Shown: positions 16,368 to 25,375 of the stretch, one piece after another
Layout: each line of letters begins with the position of its first letter
Position numbering within the stretch: position 1 is the first letter of the stretch
The notes under the pieces: model-generated
The model's database searches: none
Seen by the model: the letters and a program-made list of their open reading frames with translations, nothing else
Told to the model about the DNA's origin: nothing
Assembly (NCBI RefSeq): GCF_041477585.1
Contig: NZ_JBGNYA010000001.1
Location: 1,612,001 to 1,676,000, forward strand
Direction of reading: 5' to 3'
DNA length: 64,000 bases
Source of the DNA: Halobellus sp. MBLA0158
GTDB taxonomy: Archaea > Halobacteriota > Halobacteria > Halobacteriales > Haloferacaceae
Position numbers and translations under genes: made by a program

Positions 16368-16955
16368 TTAGTCGCGCCGGAGGGTATGACAGTTCCGGCA
16401 GCGCGCCTCGTAGGACTCCTCGGCGCCGACGACGATCGTCGGATCGTCGACGTGGGCGGGCTCGCCGTCGACGAAGCGCTGATTCCGCGTCGCGGGCTCG
16501 CCGCACTGCGCGCAGATCGCCTGGAGCTTGTCGACGTACTCCGCGACGGCCATCAGCTGCGGGAGCGGCTCGAACGGCTCGCCGCGGTAGGTCTGGTCGA
16601 TGCCGGAGACGAGCACGCGCCGGCCGTCGTCGGCCAGCCGCTGGCAGACGTCGACGAGCTCGGGACCGAAGAAGTTCGCCTCGTCGATCGCGACGACGTC
16701 CTGGCCGTTCAGCGACTCGCGGATCTCCCAGACGCCGTCGCCCTCGCTGGGGACGACGGTCGCCTCCCACTGGCGGCCGACGTGGGAGCCGACGGTGGTC
16801 TCGCCGTAGCGGTCGTCGACCGCGGGCTTGAACACCGCGACCTCCTGGCCCGCGATCTCCGCGCGTCGGAGCCGGCGGAGGATCTCCTCGGTCTTCCCCG
16901 AGAACATCGAGCCCGTGACGACCTCGATCCAGCCGCTGTTCGTGATCGCGTGCAT
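16368..16955 (-). CDS. tdk: Thymidine kinase
   Basis: A 195-residue type II thymidine kinase that phosphorylates thymidine with ATP in nucleotide salvage. The P-loop is GSMFSGKT (15-22). The Walker B-like VVAIDEANFF supplies the catalytic acidic residue, and GIDQTYRGEPFEPLPQLMAVAEYVDKLQAIC-type sequence (seen in part) is the lasso region. The four zinc cysteines are in CAQC and CRNC. I use the ATG at 16955, which gives MHAITNSGWIEVVTGSMF; an upstream extension is not conserved in type. It precedes the Yip1 gene by 10 bases. Confidence 0.95.
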   Translation of the reverse strand: MHAITNSGWIEVVTGSMFSGKTEEILRRLRRAEIAGQEVAVFKPAVDDRYGETTVGSHVGRQWEATVVPSEGDGVWEIRESLNGQDVVAIDEANFFGPELVDVCQRLADDGRRVLVSGIDQTYRGEPFEPLPQLMAVAEYVDKLQAICAQCGEPATRNQRFVDGEPAHVDDPTIVVGAEESYEARCRNCHTLRRD

Positions 16956-17085
16956 ACCTCCTCCGAGCGCGGGCGAGGGGCAAAACCGTTGTTCATTCGC
17001 CCGCCGGCGGAACCCCGGCGGCCGTTCGCCGACCCCGTCGAGCACCAGCACCAATTTCTAAACGGCGCCTGTCGTACCCACGCGT

Positions 17086-17427
17086 ATGCAGGTCGTCTTC
17101 CACCTCTCCAGCGGCGACGTCGACGACTGGCGCCACGCGCTCGGGAACGTCCGGAACCTCCTCGCGGACGACACCGCAGACGTCGACGACGTCGTCCTGC
17201 TCGTCAACGGCGACGCGATCCGGGCCGTCGAGGCAGGCTCGCCGGTCTCGACGGAGGTCCGCGCCCTCGGGGAGACGCCGGTCCGCTGCCTGGGGTGTCG
17301 GAACTCCGTTTCGAGCCGCGATATGGCGGCGACGGACCTGCTGGCGAACGTCGACCTCGTCCCCTCCGGCGTCGGCGAACTCGCACGTCTCCAAGACGAG
17401 GGCTACGCGTACCTCAAAGTTCCCTGA
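17086..17427 (+). CDS. DsrE/DsrF-like family protein
   Basis: A 113-residue single-domain protein of the DsrE superfamily, small alpha/beta proteins involved in sulfur transfer or of unknown role. It starts MQVVFHLSSGDVDDWRHALGNVRNLLAD and has the VVLLVNGDAIRAV strand-helix pattern. The cysteines C68 and C71 in VRCLGCRNS lie where sulfurtransferase relatives carry the active cysteine. The C-terminal ELARLQDEGYAYLKVP is usual. The gene is short, single and divergent from tdk. Its haloarchaeal substrate is unknown. Confidence 0.85.
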   Translation: MQVVFHLSSGDVDDWRHALGNVRNLLADDTADVDDVVLLVNGDAIRAVEAGSPVSTEVRALGETPVRCLGCRNSVSSRDMAATDLLANVDLVPSGVGELARLQDEGYAYLKVP

Positions 17428-17584
17428 GCCGCGGGTCGCGCGGGTGTTCGCGGCGGCGGCGCGTCGCAGCGAGCCGTCGCCGTCCGGCCAGCCGGATCGC
17501 CGCGAGTCGCCACTGTCTCCAGTATAATCAGTGTTGATACTCACACACACAGCTTGAAATGGCTGCGACGGCCCACCCGGGGTA

Positions 17585-18958
17585 ATGGCACAACGAGCCC
17601 GCACCCCCGAGAACGCACCGCTCGCTGAGGAGGCAACGCTCGCGCCGGAGGTCCCGGCGGACGCGAGCGACGCAGAACGGTACCGCGCCGAGCGGGACCA
17701 CTGGCGACACCTCTTCAGGGAGCTGGTCGATCGGTTCCCCGACCCCGCGTTCACCGTCGACCGCGACGGCCGCGTCGCCCAGTGGAACCAGGAGAACGAG
17801 TCGTTCATCGGCATCTCGTCCGACGAGGCGGTCGGCGAGTCCGCCTACGACCTCGTCGGCACCGAGAGCGCGAGCGAGACCCTCGCGGAGAAGGTGATGG
17901 AGTCCGGCGAGTCCGTCCGGGAGTCGGAGATCCGCTCGGGATCCCACGCCGACGGCAGCGACTGGCACATCCGCGCGAAGAGCGTCCCGCTCCGCGGGCC
18001 CGACGGTGAGGTCGTCGGCGCCTTCGAGGTCGTGACCCGAGTGACTGACCTCGTCGAGCAGCGCCAGTCGATGCAGCGCGTCCAAGAGCAGGTCCAGCGG
18101 GACCTCGACGGGACCGTGAGCGACCTCGAACGGGCGTCCTCGCAGGTGACAGAGAACGTGAACGTGATCGCAGAAGTCGCCGACGAGGAGGCCGAACACG
18201 TCAGAGACGTCGACGACGAGATCCAGACGTTCAGCGCGACGACCGAGGAGGTCGCCGCCAGCGTCGAGACGATTTCGACGCAGAGTTCCGAGACCGCAGA
18301 ACTCGCGACCGAGTCCGAGGAGTCGACGACCGAGTTGCTGGAGACGGTCGAGGACGTCGCGGACGCGAGCGACCGGATGGCCGGCGACGCCGAGGACCTC
18401 GCACAGCGTGTCGACGAGATCGACGACGTCGTCGCGGTGATCGACGACATCGCCGACCAGATCAACATCCTCGCGCTCAACGCCTCCATCGAGGCCGCTC
18501 GCGCGGGCGAGGCCGGAGAAGGCTTCGCGGTCGTCGCCGACGAGGTGAAGTCGCTGGCGACGGAGTCCAAGGAAGAGGCCGAGCGGATCGAGGGCCTCGT
18601 CGAATCGATCGCGACCATCGCCGCGGAGACGGTCGACGGGATCGAACAGACGACGAAACAGGTCGACGAGATCGAGTCCCAGATCGAGGCGGTGAACGCG
18701 AATCAGCGGGAGATCCAGGAGGCGATCGCGGACGTCTCCGAGCAGTTGGAACAGATCGCGACCGCGACCGACGAGCAGGCGACGAGCGCCGAAGATATCT
18801 CGGCGATGCTGAGTTCGACCGTCGAGGGCGTCGAACGCATCGCCGACGAGGTCGCCGAACTCGCCGCGGCGAACCAACAGCAGACCGATCAGGTCGCCGA
18901 GATCCGCCACAGCGTCGAGACCCTGGAGCGGAACCTCACGACCGCCGTCGACGAATAG
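17585..18958 (+). CDS. Soluble PAS-domain methyl-accepting transducer
   Basis: A 457-residue chemotaxis or phototaxis transducer with no membrane segment. The N-terminal region to residue ~30 is flexible. A PAS domain covers about 35-160 (FPDPAFTVDRDGRVAQWNQEN and GAFEVVTRVTDL). The rest is a long helical signalling domain, with the conserved hairpin tip [33 protein letters not shown] near residues 290-325, which binds CheA and CheW (quoted only as family landmark). Cytoplasmic Htr-type transducers sense internal signals in Halobacterium. The absence of a HAMP domain fits a soluble protein. The PAS ligand is not predictable. Confidence 0.9.
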   Translation: MAQRARTPENAPLAEEATLAPEVPADASDAERYRAERDHWRHLFRELVDRFPDPAFTVDRDGRVAQWNQENESFIGISSDEAVGESAYDLVGTESASETLAEKVMESGESVRESEIRSGSHADGSDWHIRAKSVPLRGPDGEVVGAFEVVTRVTDLVEQRQSMQRVQEQVQRDLDGTVSDLERASSQVTENVNVIAEVADEEAEHVRDVDDEIQTFSATTEEVAASVETISTQSSETAELATESEESTTELLETVEDVADASDRMAGDAEDLAQRVDEIDDVVAVIDDIADQINILALNASIEAARAGEAGEGFAVVADEVKSLATESKEEAERIEGLVESIATIAAETVDGIEQTTKQVDEIESQIEAVNANQREIQEAIADVSEQLEQIATATDEQATSAEDISAMLSSTVEGVERIADEVAELAAANQQQTDQVAEIRHSVETLERNLTTAVDE

Positions 18959-19003
18959 CGCCCGCGCTCTGTTTTCTTCTGACAATAGACATTATGAGAC
19001 GCA

Positions 19004-19474
19004 TCACAGGAACGGGGTGGCGAGCGCCGCGGTGAGGCAACTGATCGCGAACCACCCGGCGAAGTTCCACCACGGGACCGCCCGGACGCGCGGCCCGCCG
19101 AGGTCGTCCAGGTACGTCCAGTATCCCTCCTCGACGCCGCGGTGGTCGGTCAGCACGTCGTAGGCGGTCGCGACGGTTCCGGCCGCGACCACGGCGAGCC
19201 AGCCGTCGGTCGCGAGGAGCGCGAGTCGGAACGCGAGGTAGATCGCCCCGGTCCACCCGAACAGGACGTAGAGGGGGACGCCGAGGACCTTCGGACCGAG
19301 GTGGTGTTCGAGCCAGCCGAGGGCGACGACGACCGCCTCGGCGACGAACGCGACCGCGGCGCCGCCCCCGAACAGGGCGATCGTCGCGGCGATCGGCCAG
19401 GTCGCCGCCGCGTGTGCGAGGGCCACGAGACCCACCGCGACGGTCGTGGCGACGAAGGTGCGACCGCTCGTCAT
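19004..19474 (-). CDS. Carotenoid-synthesis-like membrane protein (DUF422/CruF-like, short)
   Basis: A 156-residue membrane protein with about four hydrophobic segments. The patterns AEAVVVALGWLEHHLGPKVLGVPLYV, YDVLTDHRGVEEGYW and VPWWNFAGWF resemble the DUF422/CruF family, which includes the haloarchaeal bisanhydrobacterioruberin hydratase. It is shorter than full-length CruF (usually about 280 residues), so the enzymatic role is uncertain. The ATG at 19474 is preferred over an in-frame ATG 21 bases upstream. Confidence 0.6.
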   Translation of the reverse strand: MTSGRTFVATTVAVGLVALAHAAATWPIAATIALFGGGAAVAFVAEAVVVALGWLEHHLGPKVLGVPLYVLFGWTGAIYLAFRLALLATDGWLAVVAAGTVATAYDVLTDHRGVEEGYWTYLDDLGGPRVRAVPWWNFAGWFAISCLTAALATPFL

Positions 19475-19558
19475 ACCGACGCCTTCGGCGACCACCGGAA
19501 AAACGGTTGGTGGTCGACGGCCGCGAGCGGCTCGGGCCGAGTCTGCGGTTCCCCTCGG

Positions 19559-20269
19559 CTACGCGAGAGAGAGGAGCCACACGATGAGCGCAACGGTCCC
19601 GGCGGTGCCCGTCGCCGCACCGTTCGACAGCCCCTGCTCGTGTCGGAGCCCGGCCCGCCAGACGAGCCCGGACCACAGCGACGTCGCCCCGGTCACGAGC
19701 GGTTGCCAGCGGACCAGCGGCGCCAGGTCGGCCCGGATGCGCTCTGTCAGTACCGACGGATCGCTCTGGGTCGTGACGGTGATCGGATCGATCAGGACGA
19801 ACAGGAGGCCGAGCCCGACGACGAGGCTCACGAGCGAGGGCACGAGCCCCCAGAGCGACACGGCCAACGACGTCGCGATGCCGCGCTCCCCGTCGAACAG
19901 CCTCGCTCCGGCGTGGAGCACGACGGCGACCAGGACGATCACGATCCCGATCCCGATGAGGACCGGTCCGATGAACTCCCCGACGGCGTCGGCGAGGAGC
20001 GCGTCGATGTTCCGTTCGACCTCCGCGGGCGCGTCGCAGCCCACGTCCATCGATTGGGGAGCGGTCTCGCAGAACTGTTCGGACGGTCGGCTGGGGTTGT
20101 CGACCATCACGGTGCCGTCGATCCGCGCCTGGAGGATCCGACCGACGGCCCAGACGCCCAGCGGGAGCGCAAAGACGTGGAGCGCGAGGAGGGCCAGCGT
20201 GTGCCCGACATTGACGTCGCGCTCGGCGAAGAACCGACCGGGACGGACGAGCGGCGTGACGGGGGACAT
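19559..20269 (-). CDS. Yip1-family membrane protein
   Basis: A 236-residue membrane protein starting MSPVTPLVRPGRFFAERDV, the Yip1-type motif (P-x-x-FF). It has an N-terminal hydrophobic segment, an extracytoplasmic loop of about 60 residues with two cysteines (QFCETAPQSMDVGCDAP) that could form a disulfide, and four further membrane segments. An in-frame ATG 15 bases upstream is an alternative start. It is a paralogue by family, not by close sequence, of the gene at 15755-16357. Function unknown. Confidence 0.7.
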   Translation of the reverse strand: MSPVTPLVRPGRFFAERDVNVGHTLALLALHVFALPLGVWAVGRILQARIDGTVMVDNPSRPSEQFCETAPQSMDVGCDAPAEVERNIDALLADAVGEFIGPVLIGIGIVIVLVAVVLHAGARLFDGERGIATSLAVSLWGLVPSLVSLVVGLGLLFVLIDPITVTTQSDPSVLTERIRADLAPLVRWQPLVTGATSLWSGLVWRAGLRHEQGLSNGAATGTAGTVALIVWLLSLA

Positions 20270-20394
20270 CACCGGCACCTGCACGCCGCCGGCCGGAAAA
20301 CGTTGGTATGACTACGATCCCAGTTTGAGTCACGGGCTCGAAAACCGCGGTGACGCCGAAGCGACGCGCCGACGCCGCACACGACGTCTGTCGG

Positions 20395-21525
20395 TCACTC
20401 CGCGGGTGCGGTGTCGGCCGTGACGACGTCGCCGCCGCTTCCGCCTTCAGTGTCGAGGGACGACCCGCGAACGGCGGCGACGAACGCCCCGAGGCCGAGC
20501 AGCAGAACGACGAGATCGACGAGGCCGCCGACGACGGGGAGCGCCCCGAGGACCGTCACCAGGACCACGCCGACGAGGAGCGCGGCCCAGCGGTTCGCGT
20601 AGTCGGCGAGCGACAGCGCCCAGGTCCCTACGGCGATCGCGCCGTAGACGGACGCGACCCACAGGACGATCGCGAAGGCGACGAGGCCCGCGAGCGACAG
20701 CGGGATGCCGACGATCGTGACGAGCAGGATCAGGAGGGCGATCGGGATCGCGACGATCGAGAGCAGGCCGATCCCGCCGCTGTGAAGCGGTTCGTCGAGG
20801 ACCTCGTCGACGACGCGGCGGCCGAAGCCGGGGAGGGCGACGAGCAGGACCGCCCCGAGGAGGAGGTTCGCGACCGCGCCGTAGACCGTCCCGACCCAGC
20901 CGGGGATCGTCGGCAGCGAGGCGCCGCCCCCGCCGAACACATCGGGGTCCTCGGTCGAGAGGTCGTCCTCGCGCGTCACGCCGCCCGCGACGCTGGCGCC
21001 GTCGTCGATCGTCGCCGTCTCGGCGTCGTACGTCAGCGAGCCGCCGATCGAGGCGTTCGGACCGACGACGAGGGTGTCGGCGCCGACGGTGGCGTCGCCC
21101 CCGACGGCTCCGAGGAGCCTGACGTCGGCGGCGCCGGCTTCGAGCGCGCCGCCGATCCGGGCGCCCTCGCGGACTTCCAGGGACGCGGCGCCGACGTTGA
21201 CGTCGCCCTCGACCGCGCCCTCGATGACGACGCTCCCGGCCGCGGCCTCGACGTCGCCCGTCACCCGTCCGGTGTCGGTTATGAGGACCGAGCCGGCCGC
21301 CGCGGAGACGTCGCCGCGGACCGTGCCGGCGACGACGACGCTCCCGGCCGCGGCCTCGACGTTGCCGTCGCGCGTCTCGCCCGCGTCGACGCGGACGACG
21401 CCGCCGAAGGAGCCGTCACTGCCCGGACCGGATCCGGGTTGCTGTGCGACCGCGACCGCGGGAAGCCCGCCGAGGACGACGAGCGCCGCGAGAACGACTA
21501 CCAGCCGTGGATGGAGGCTCGACAT
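20395..21525 (-). CDS. Secreted bactofilin-like (polymer-forming) membrane protein
   Basis: A 376-residue protein. A Sec-type signal peptide covers about 1-27 (VVVLAALVVLGGLPAVAVAQ). A right-handed beta-helix of short repeats follows at about 40-190, with three near-copies of EAAAGSVVI-type coils and polar turns GDV/GNV, characteristic of polymer-forming bactofilin-like domains. Four to five membrane segments cover 210-360. Cytoplasmic bactofilins build scaffolds; here the signal peptide places the helix outside the membrane, so it may form an extracytoplasmic scaffold. The beta-helix region contains exact DNA repeats. Confidence 0.8.
   Translation of the reverse strand: MSSLHPRLVVVLAALVVLGGLPAVAVAQQPGSGPGSDGSFGGVVRVDAGETRDGNVEAAAGSVVVAGTVRGDVSAAAGSVLITDTGRVTGDVEAAAGSVVIEGAVEGDVNVGAASLEVREGARIGGALEAGAADVRLLGAVGGDATVGADTLVVGPNASIGGSLTYDAETATIDDGASVAGGVTREDDLSTEDPDVFGGGGASLPTIPGWVGTVYGAVANLLLGAVLLVALPGFGRRVVDEVLDEPLHSGGIGLLSIVAIPIALLILLVTIVGIPLSLAGLVAFAIVLWVASVYGAIAVGTWALSLADYANRWAALLVGVVLVTVLGALPVVGGLVDLVVLLLGLGAFVAAVRGSSLDTEGGSGGDVVTADTAPAE
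21226..21254 (-). repeat. 29-bp direct repeat, copy 1, inside the bactofilin-like gene
   Basis: Identical over 29 bases to 21334-21362. The 108-base offset equals 36 codons, a whole number of beta-helix coils. Confidence 0.75.
21334..21362 (-). repeat. 29-bp direct repeat, copy 2, inside the bactofilin-like gene
   Basis: Identical to 21226-21254. It encodes the same EAAAGSVVV-type coil and points to recent duplication or gene conversion between coils. Confidence 0.75.
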
Positions 21526-21657
21526 CTGTGAACACGAGAGGGGGACCTCTCAACTCGACGATACAATAGGATAGATTATAAATGCTCGCCGTTCGGGTCG
21601 AGCGGTCGGGACTGCCGCCGCGCTGAGCTTTTTGCCGCTCCGGCGCGTGACCCCGCT

Positions 21658-22635
21658 ATGGAGTACACGACACTCGGCGACACGGGCGTGACGGTCTCGA
21701 AGATCTGTCTCGGCTGTATGAGCTTCGGCGACATCGACTGGCGCGACTGGGTGCTCGACGAGGAGGAGGGCAAGGAGCTGGTCGACCGCGCGATCGAACT
21801 CGGCGTGAACTTCTTCGACACGGCGAATATGTACTCCGAGGGCGGCTCCGAGCGGGTGCTCGGCGACGCGCTTTCCGAGTACGACCGCGACGAGTTCGTC
21901 GTCGCCTCGAAGGTGTACTTCCAGATGGACGACGACGATCCGAACTCCGGCGGGCTCTCGAAGAAGGCCATCGAGCAGGAGCTCGACAACTCCCTGGATC
22001 GGCTCGGGATGGACACGCTGGACCTCCTCCAGATCCACCGCTGGGACTACGACACCCCGATCGAGCAGACGATGCGCGCGCTCGACGACGCCGTCCGGCG
22101 AGGCAAGGCCCGGTACCTCGGCGCGTCGTCGATGTGGGCCCATCAGTTCGCGGAGGCCCAACACGTCGCCGAACGGCAGGGGCTCACGCGGTTCTCGACG
22201 ATGCAGAACCACTACAACCTCCTCTACCGCGAGGAGGAACGCGAGATGCTGCCGCTGTGCGACAAGCAGGACGTCGGCGTCATCCCGTGGTCGCCGCTGG
22301 CCCGCGGGTGGCTCGCGCGCCCCCACGAGCAGGCCCGCGCGACGACCCGCGGCGAGAACGACGACTACGCCCACCAGCACCCCTACCTGGAGGGCGGCGG
22401 CCGCGAGGTCAACGAGCGCGTCCAGGAGCTCGCCGAGGAGAAGGGCGTGAAGATGGCCCAGATCGGCCTCGCGTGGCTGTTCGAGGACGACCGCGTCGAC
22501 GCGCCGATCGTCGGCACCACGAGCATCGAGCACCTCGAAGACGCGGTCGAGGCGCTCTCTATCGACCTCTCGGACTCCGAGGTCGAGTACCTCGAAGAGC
22601 CCTACGAGCCCGTCCGCGTCTCCGGCCACGAGTAG
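21658..22635 (+). CDS. Aldo/keto reductase
   Basis: A 325-residue NADPH-dependent (beta/alpha)8 barrel oxidoreductase. The catalytic tetrad is recognisable: Asp and Tyr in FFDTANMYSEGGSE (near residues 50-60), Lys in VVASKVYF and His in LLQIHRWDYDTP. The cofactor phosphate-binding region is in IVGTTSIEHLEDAVEAL. The sequence resembles the YajO/Tas and voltage-gated-channel beta-subunit-like groups that reduce aldehydes. The start coincides with TATGGAGTACACGACACTGGG-like usage of the family (MEYTTLGDTGVTVSKICLG). Physiological substrate unknown. Confidence 0.92.
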   Translation: MEYTTLGDTGVTVSKICLGCMSFGDIDWRDWVLDEEEGKELVDRAIELGVNFFDTANMYSEGGSERVLGDALSEYDRDEFVVASKVYFQMDDDDPNSGGLSKKAIEQELDNSLDRLGMDTLDLLQIHRWDYDTPIEQTMRALDDAVRRGKARYLGASSMWAHQFAEAQHVAERQGLTRFSTMQNHYNLLYREEEREMLPLCDKQDVGVIPWSPLARGWLARPHEQARATTRGENDDYAHQHPYLEGGGREVNERVQELAEEKGVKMAQIGLAWLFEDDRVDAPIVGTTSIEHLEDAVEALSIDLSDSEVEYLEEPYEPVRVSGHE

Positions 22636-22665
22636 GCAGGTCGGGTCCGCGAGGCTGGCGAATCC

Positions 22666-22725
22666 GGTTCCCGATTCCCTATTCCCGATTTCCGGTCCCG
22701 ATTTCTGATTCCCAATTCGATTCAG
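22666..22725. repeat. Degenerate GATTCCC microrepeats
   Basis: Several imperfect 7-8 base units (CCCGATTC, TATTCCCGATTT, CCCGATTT, TGATTCCC) lie between the convergent aldo/keto reductase and MFS genes. They resemble the shorter tract at 10921-10950. They may mark a transcription-end region. Confidence 0.5.
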
Positions 22726-22735
22726 ATACTCGACG

Positions 22736-23950
22736 TCACCCGGACGGGCCGGTCGCGACCGGCTCGGCGTCGCTCTCGTCACCGTTTGCGGCGGTGATCC
22801 GAACCACCGCGCGGGCCGCGACGAGCGCGATCGCGACCTCCGAGAGCCCGACGACGAGGAACGACGTGAGGTAGCCCGCCGCCGAGGTGGTGAGTCCGCC
22901 GAGCAGGAAGCCCGCCAGGAAGCCCAGGCTCCCGAAGACGTTGAAGCCGCCCATCGCCGCGCCGCGCTCCGCTGCGGCGGCCACGTCCGTGACGAGCGCC
23001 ATCGTCGCGGGCGCGACCCCGGCCCCGAGCGACCCCACCGCGACCATCGCGGCGACGGCGACGACGACGTTCGGCGCGAGGCCGACGGCGACGATCCCGA
23101 GCCCGTAGCAGATCGAGCCGACCACGACCGGGATCGCCCGGCCGATCCGGTCCGAGAGCACTCCCGCGGGGTACTGCAACAGCGCGAACGGGACGAAGAA
23201 CGCCGCGAGCGCCAGCCCCGCGCCCCCGGCGCTCAGCCCGAAGGCGTCGCGGAAGTAGTAGACCCCGACGAGCGCGAAGAAGCCGGCCGTCATCCGGTCG
23301 ATGAAGCCGAAGGCGTACGGCACCGCGAGCGCGGGGCGCTCCCGGAGGCGGCCGAGCGCGTCGCCGACGCGGAGCCGGTCGGCGCTCGGCAGGTCCTCCG
23401 AGACGGTCAGGAACAGCGCCGCGACCGCGAGGAGGGTCGCCGCCGCCGCGTAGAGCGGATACAGCGGATCGGCGTCGGCGAGGCGGCCGCCGACCACAGA
23501 CCCCAGCGCCGCGCCGAGGCCGATCGCGATGCCCGCGGCGCCCATATTCCGGCCGTTCCCGCCCGCGAGATCGGCGAGCGCGGTGATCGAAAGCGAGAAC
23601 GCGCCGATCGTCGCGGCGCCGCCGACCAGTCGGACGAGGAGGACGCCCGCAAAGGGGAGGCCGAGCGTCGGCGCGGCCGCGAGCAGGAGGTAGCCGGCCG
23701 CGCCGCCGAGCGCCCCGGCGGCCGCGAGCGGCATCCGTCGCCCGAGCGCGTCGCTGGCGGCGCCCCAGACGCTGGCGAAGGCGACGAAGGCGGCGAACTC
23801 CGCGACGAGGAACCACATCCCCGCGCGGATGGCGCCGTCGCCGCCCAGGGCCGCGACGATATCCTCGACTCCCGGGTAGAGGAACACCTGCGAGACGAGC
23901 ACGCCCCACACGCCGACGGCGAGCCGGATCCGCGTCCCGCGGCGAGTCAC
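22736..23950 (-). CDS. MFS transporter
   Basis: A 404-residue major facilitator with about 12 membrane segments. The loop motif AASDALGRRMPL after TM2 and the matching PAGVLSDRIGRAIPV in the second half are the family A-motifs. The profile resembles drug-efflux or sugar MFS proteins, and the substrate cannot be told. I take the GTG at 23950 (VTRRGTRIRLAVG) as start, which gives a short basic N-terminus before TM1; longer versions overlap the divergent lipoprotein promoter. Confidence 0.85.
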   Translation of the reverse strand: MTRRGTRIRLAVGVWGVLVSQVFLYPGVEDIVAALGGDGAIRAGMWFLVAEFAAFVAFASVWGAASDALGRRMPLAAAGALGGAAGYLLLAAAPTLGLPFAGVLLVRLVGGAATIGAFSLSITALADLAGGNGRNMGAAGIAIGLGAALGSVVGGRLADADPLYPLYAAAATLLAVAALFLTVSEDLPSADRLRVGDALGRLRERPALAVPYAFGFIDRMTAGFFALVGVYYFRDAFGLSAGGAGLALAAFFVPFALLQYPAGVLSDRIGRAIPVVVGSICYGLGIVAVGLAPNVVVAVAAMVAVGSLGAGVAPATMALVTDVAAAAERGAAMGGFNVFGSLGFLAGFLLGGLTTSAAGYLTSFLVVGLSEVAIALVAARAVVRITAANGDESDAEPVATGPSG

Positions 23951-24052
23951 GCGCGCCGATAGACCCTCCGAACTGATAGCCGCGTCGTTTCGGCGTCCCC
24001 CGCCCGCAACGCCGAGAGAAACCCACTTAGCCGTCCCTCCGTTATCGCCGGT

Positions 24053-25354
24053 ATGGTCGACGAGAGCGGGTGGACGCGCCGCGAGACGCTGAAGGTCGCC
24101 GTCGCGGCCGGCGGGGCGGCGGCGCTCTCGGCGTGTCTCGACCGCGCCGACGAACCGGTGCCCGACGGCCCCGAGGACCTCTCGTCGCTCCCGGAACGTC
24201 AGCACGCGTGGAACGACCGCGTCCGGACCGACGAACACGGCAATCGGCTCCTGCCCCGACACCAGATCCTGCTGTATCTGACGCTCCCGGGCGACGGATC
24301 CCCCGGCCCGGACGCCCGCCGGACGGTCGAGTCCGCGTTGCGGACGCTCGATCGGGCGTACGAGCGGAGCCACGACGGACTGCTGTCGTCGATTGCGTAC
24401 TCCCCGCGGTACTTCGCTCGGTTTGACGACGACCTCCCCGACTCGGTCGATCTGCCCGAACCCCGGGCGCTCTCGCCCTTCGAGACGCCGACGTTCGACC
24501 GGCAGGACGCGCTCCTGCATCTGGCGTCGGACCGCGCGGACGTCGTCCTCGAAGCGGAGGAGGGCCTCCGCGGCCGGCGCTCGACGGTGAACGGCGTCGA
24601 GATGGAAGCGCCGCTGACGGACGCCCTCGACGTCGCCGACCGCCGGACCGGCTTCGTCGGCGCGGGGATGCCGGCCGAGCGCCAGGGCGACCTGAACGGC
24701 GTCCCCGACTCGAATCCCGTCCCCGAGGCGTCGCCGCTGTTTATGGGGTTTATGGCCGGATTCCGGGAGAATCAGGCGACCGAGGACTACGTCACCGTCC
24801 GCTCGGGCCCCTTCGCGGGCGGGACCACGAAGCACGTCTCGAACCTCCGGATGCGGCTCGGCGACTGGTACGGCGAGCAGTCCTTCGACGAGCGCGTCGC
24901 GGAGATGTTCTCGCCCGTCCACGCCGAGCGCGACCTCGTCGAGGGGGTCGGCGAGAACCTCGGTGCGAGCAGCGGGATCACGCCGGAGATCGTCGACGAG
25001 ATCGGTGAGCACGCCCGCGAGTACGCGCGAGTCGGCCACGCACAGAAGGCCGCGCGGGCGAACCGCACCGACGACGGGACGGTGCGGACGCTCAGGCGCC
25101 ACTTCGAGTCGACCGACGACGGCGAGGCCAGCCTCCACTTCCCGAGTCTGCAGTCCGGGATCTCGACCTTCGAGGAGGTGAGGGCGGCGATGAACGGCAC
25201 CGACCTGACCGAGGTCCCGACCATCCGCCAGCGGGCGAACAACGGCATCCTCGAATACATCTTCGTGAAGCGCCGCGGGAACTTCCTCGTGCCGCCGCGG
25301 TCGCTCCGTGCGCTGCCGACGCCCGCGGGAGCGACGCCGGGGCTCGGCGACTAA
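24053..25354 (+). CDS. Twin-arginine lipoprotein resembling a DyP-type peroxidase
   Basis: A 433-residue exported protein. The Tat signal is WTRRETLK and the lipobox LSAC puts C28 as the lipid anchor. The mature part aligns by eye with dye-decolourising peroxidases. LLHLASDRADVVLE resembles the DyP DxLxxI strand, FAGGTTKHVSNLRMRLGDWY the GGSYxxxRxIRM element, and VGHAQKAARAN the AHIRKANPR segment holding the proximal haem histidine (H329). The C-terminal LHFPSLQSG and FLVPPRSL also fit. The DyP GxxDG motif is instead GFVGAG (200-205), so the catalytic aspartate is absent. It may bind haem without peroxidase activity, or be a diverged relative. Confidence 0.7.
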   Translation: MVDESGWTRRETLKVAVAAGGAAALSACLDRADEPVPDGPEDLSSLPERQHAWNDRVRTDEHGNRLLPRHQILLYLTLPGDGSPGPDARRTVESALRTLDRAYERSHDGLLSSIAYSPRYFARFDDDLPDSVDLPEPRALSPFETPTFDRQDALLHLASDRADVVLEAEEGLRGRRSTVNGVEMEAPLTDALDVADRRTGFVGAGMPAERQGDLNGVPDSNPVPEASPLFMGFMAGFRENQATEDYVTVRSGPFAGGTTKHVSNLRMRLGDWYGEQSFDERVAEMFSPVHAERDLVEGVGENLGASSGITPEIVDEIGEHAREYARVGHAQKAARANRTDDGTVRTLRRHFESTDDGEASLHFPSLQSGISTFEEVRAAMNGTDLTEVPTIRQRANNGILEYIFVKRRGNFLVPPRSLRALPTPAGATPGLGD

Positions 25355-25375
25355 AGAATGGCGCCCTCCCGACTC

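Noticed and set aside
23951-25138. N-terminal extension of the MFS transporter across the DyP-like gene
   Set aside because: It is antisense to a well-supported lipoprotein gene and lacks any membrane or signal pattern.
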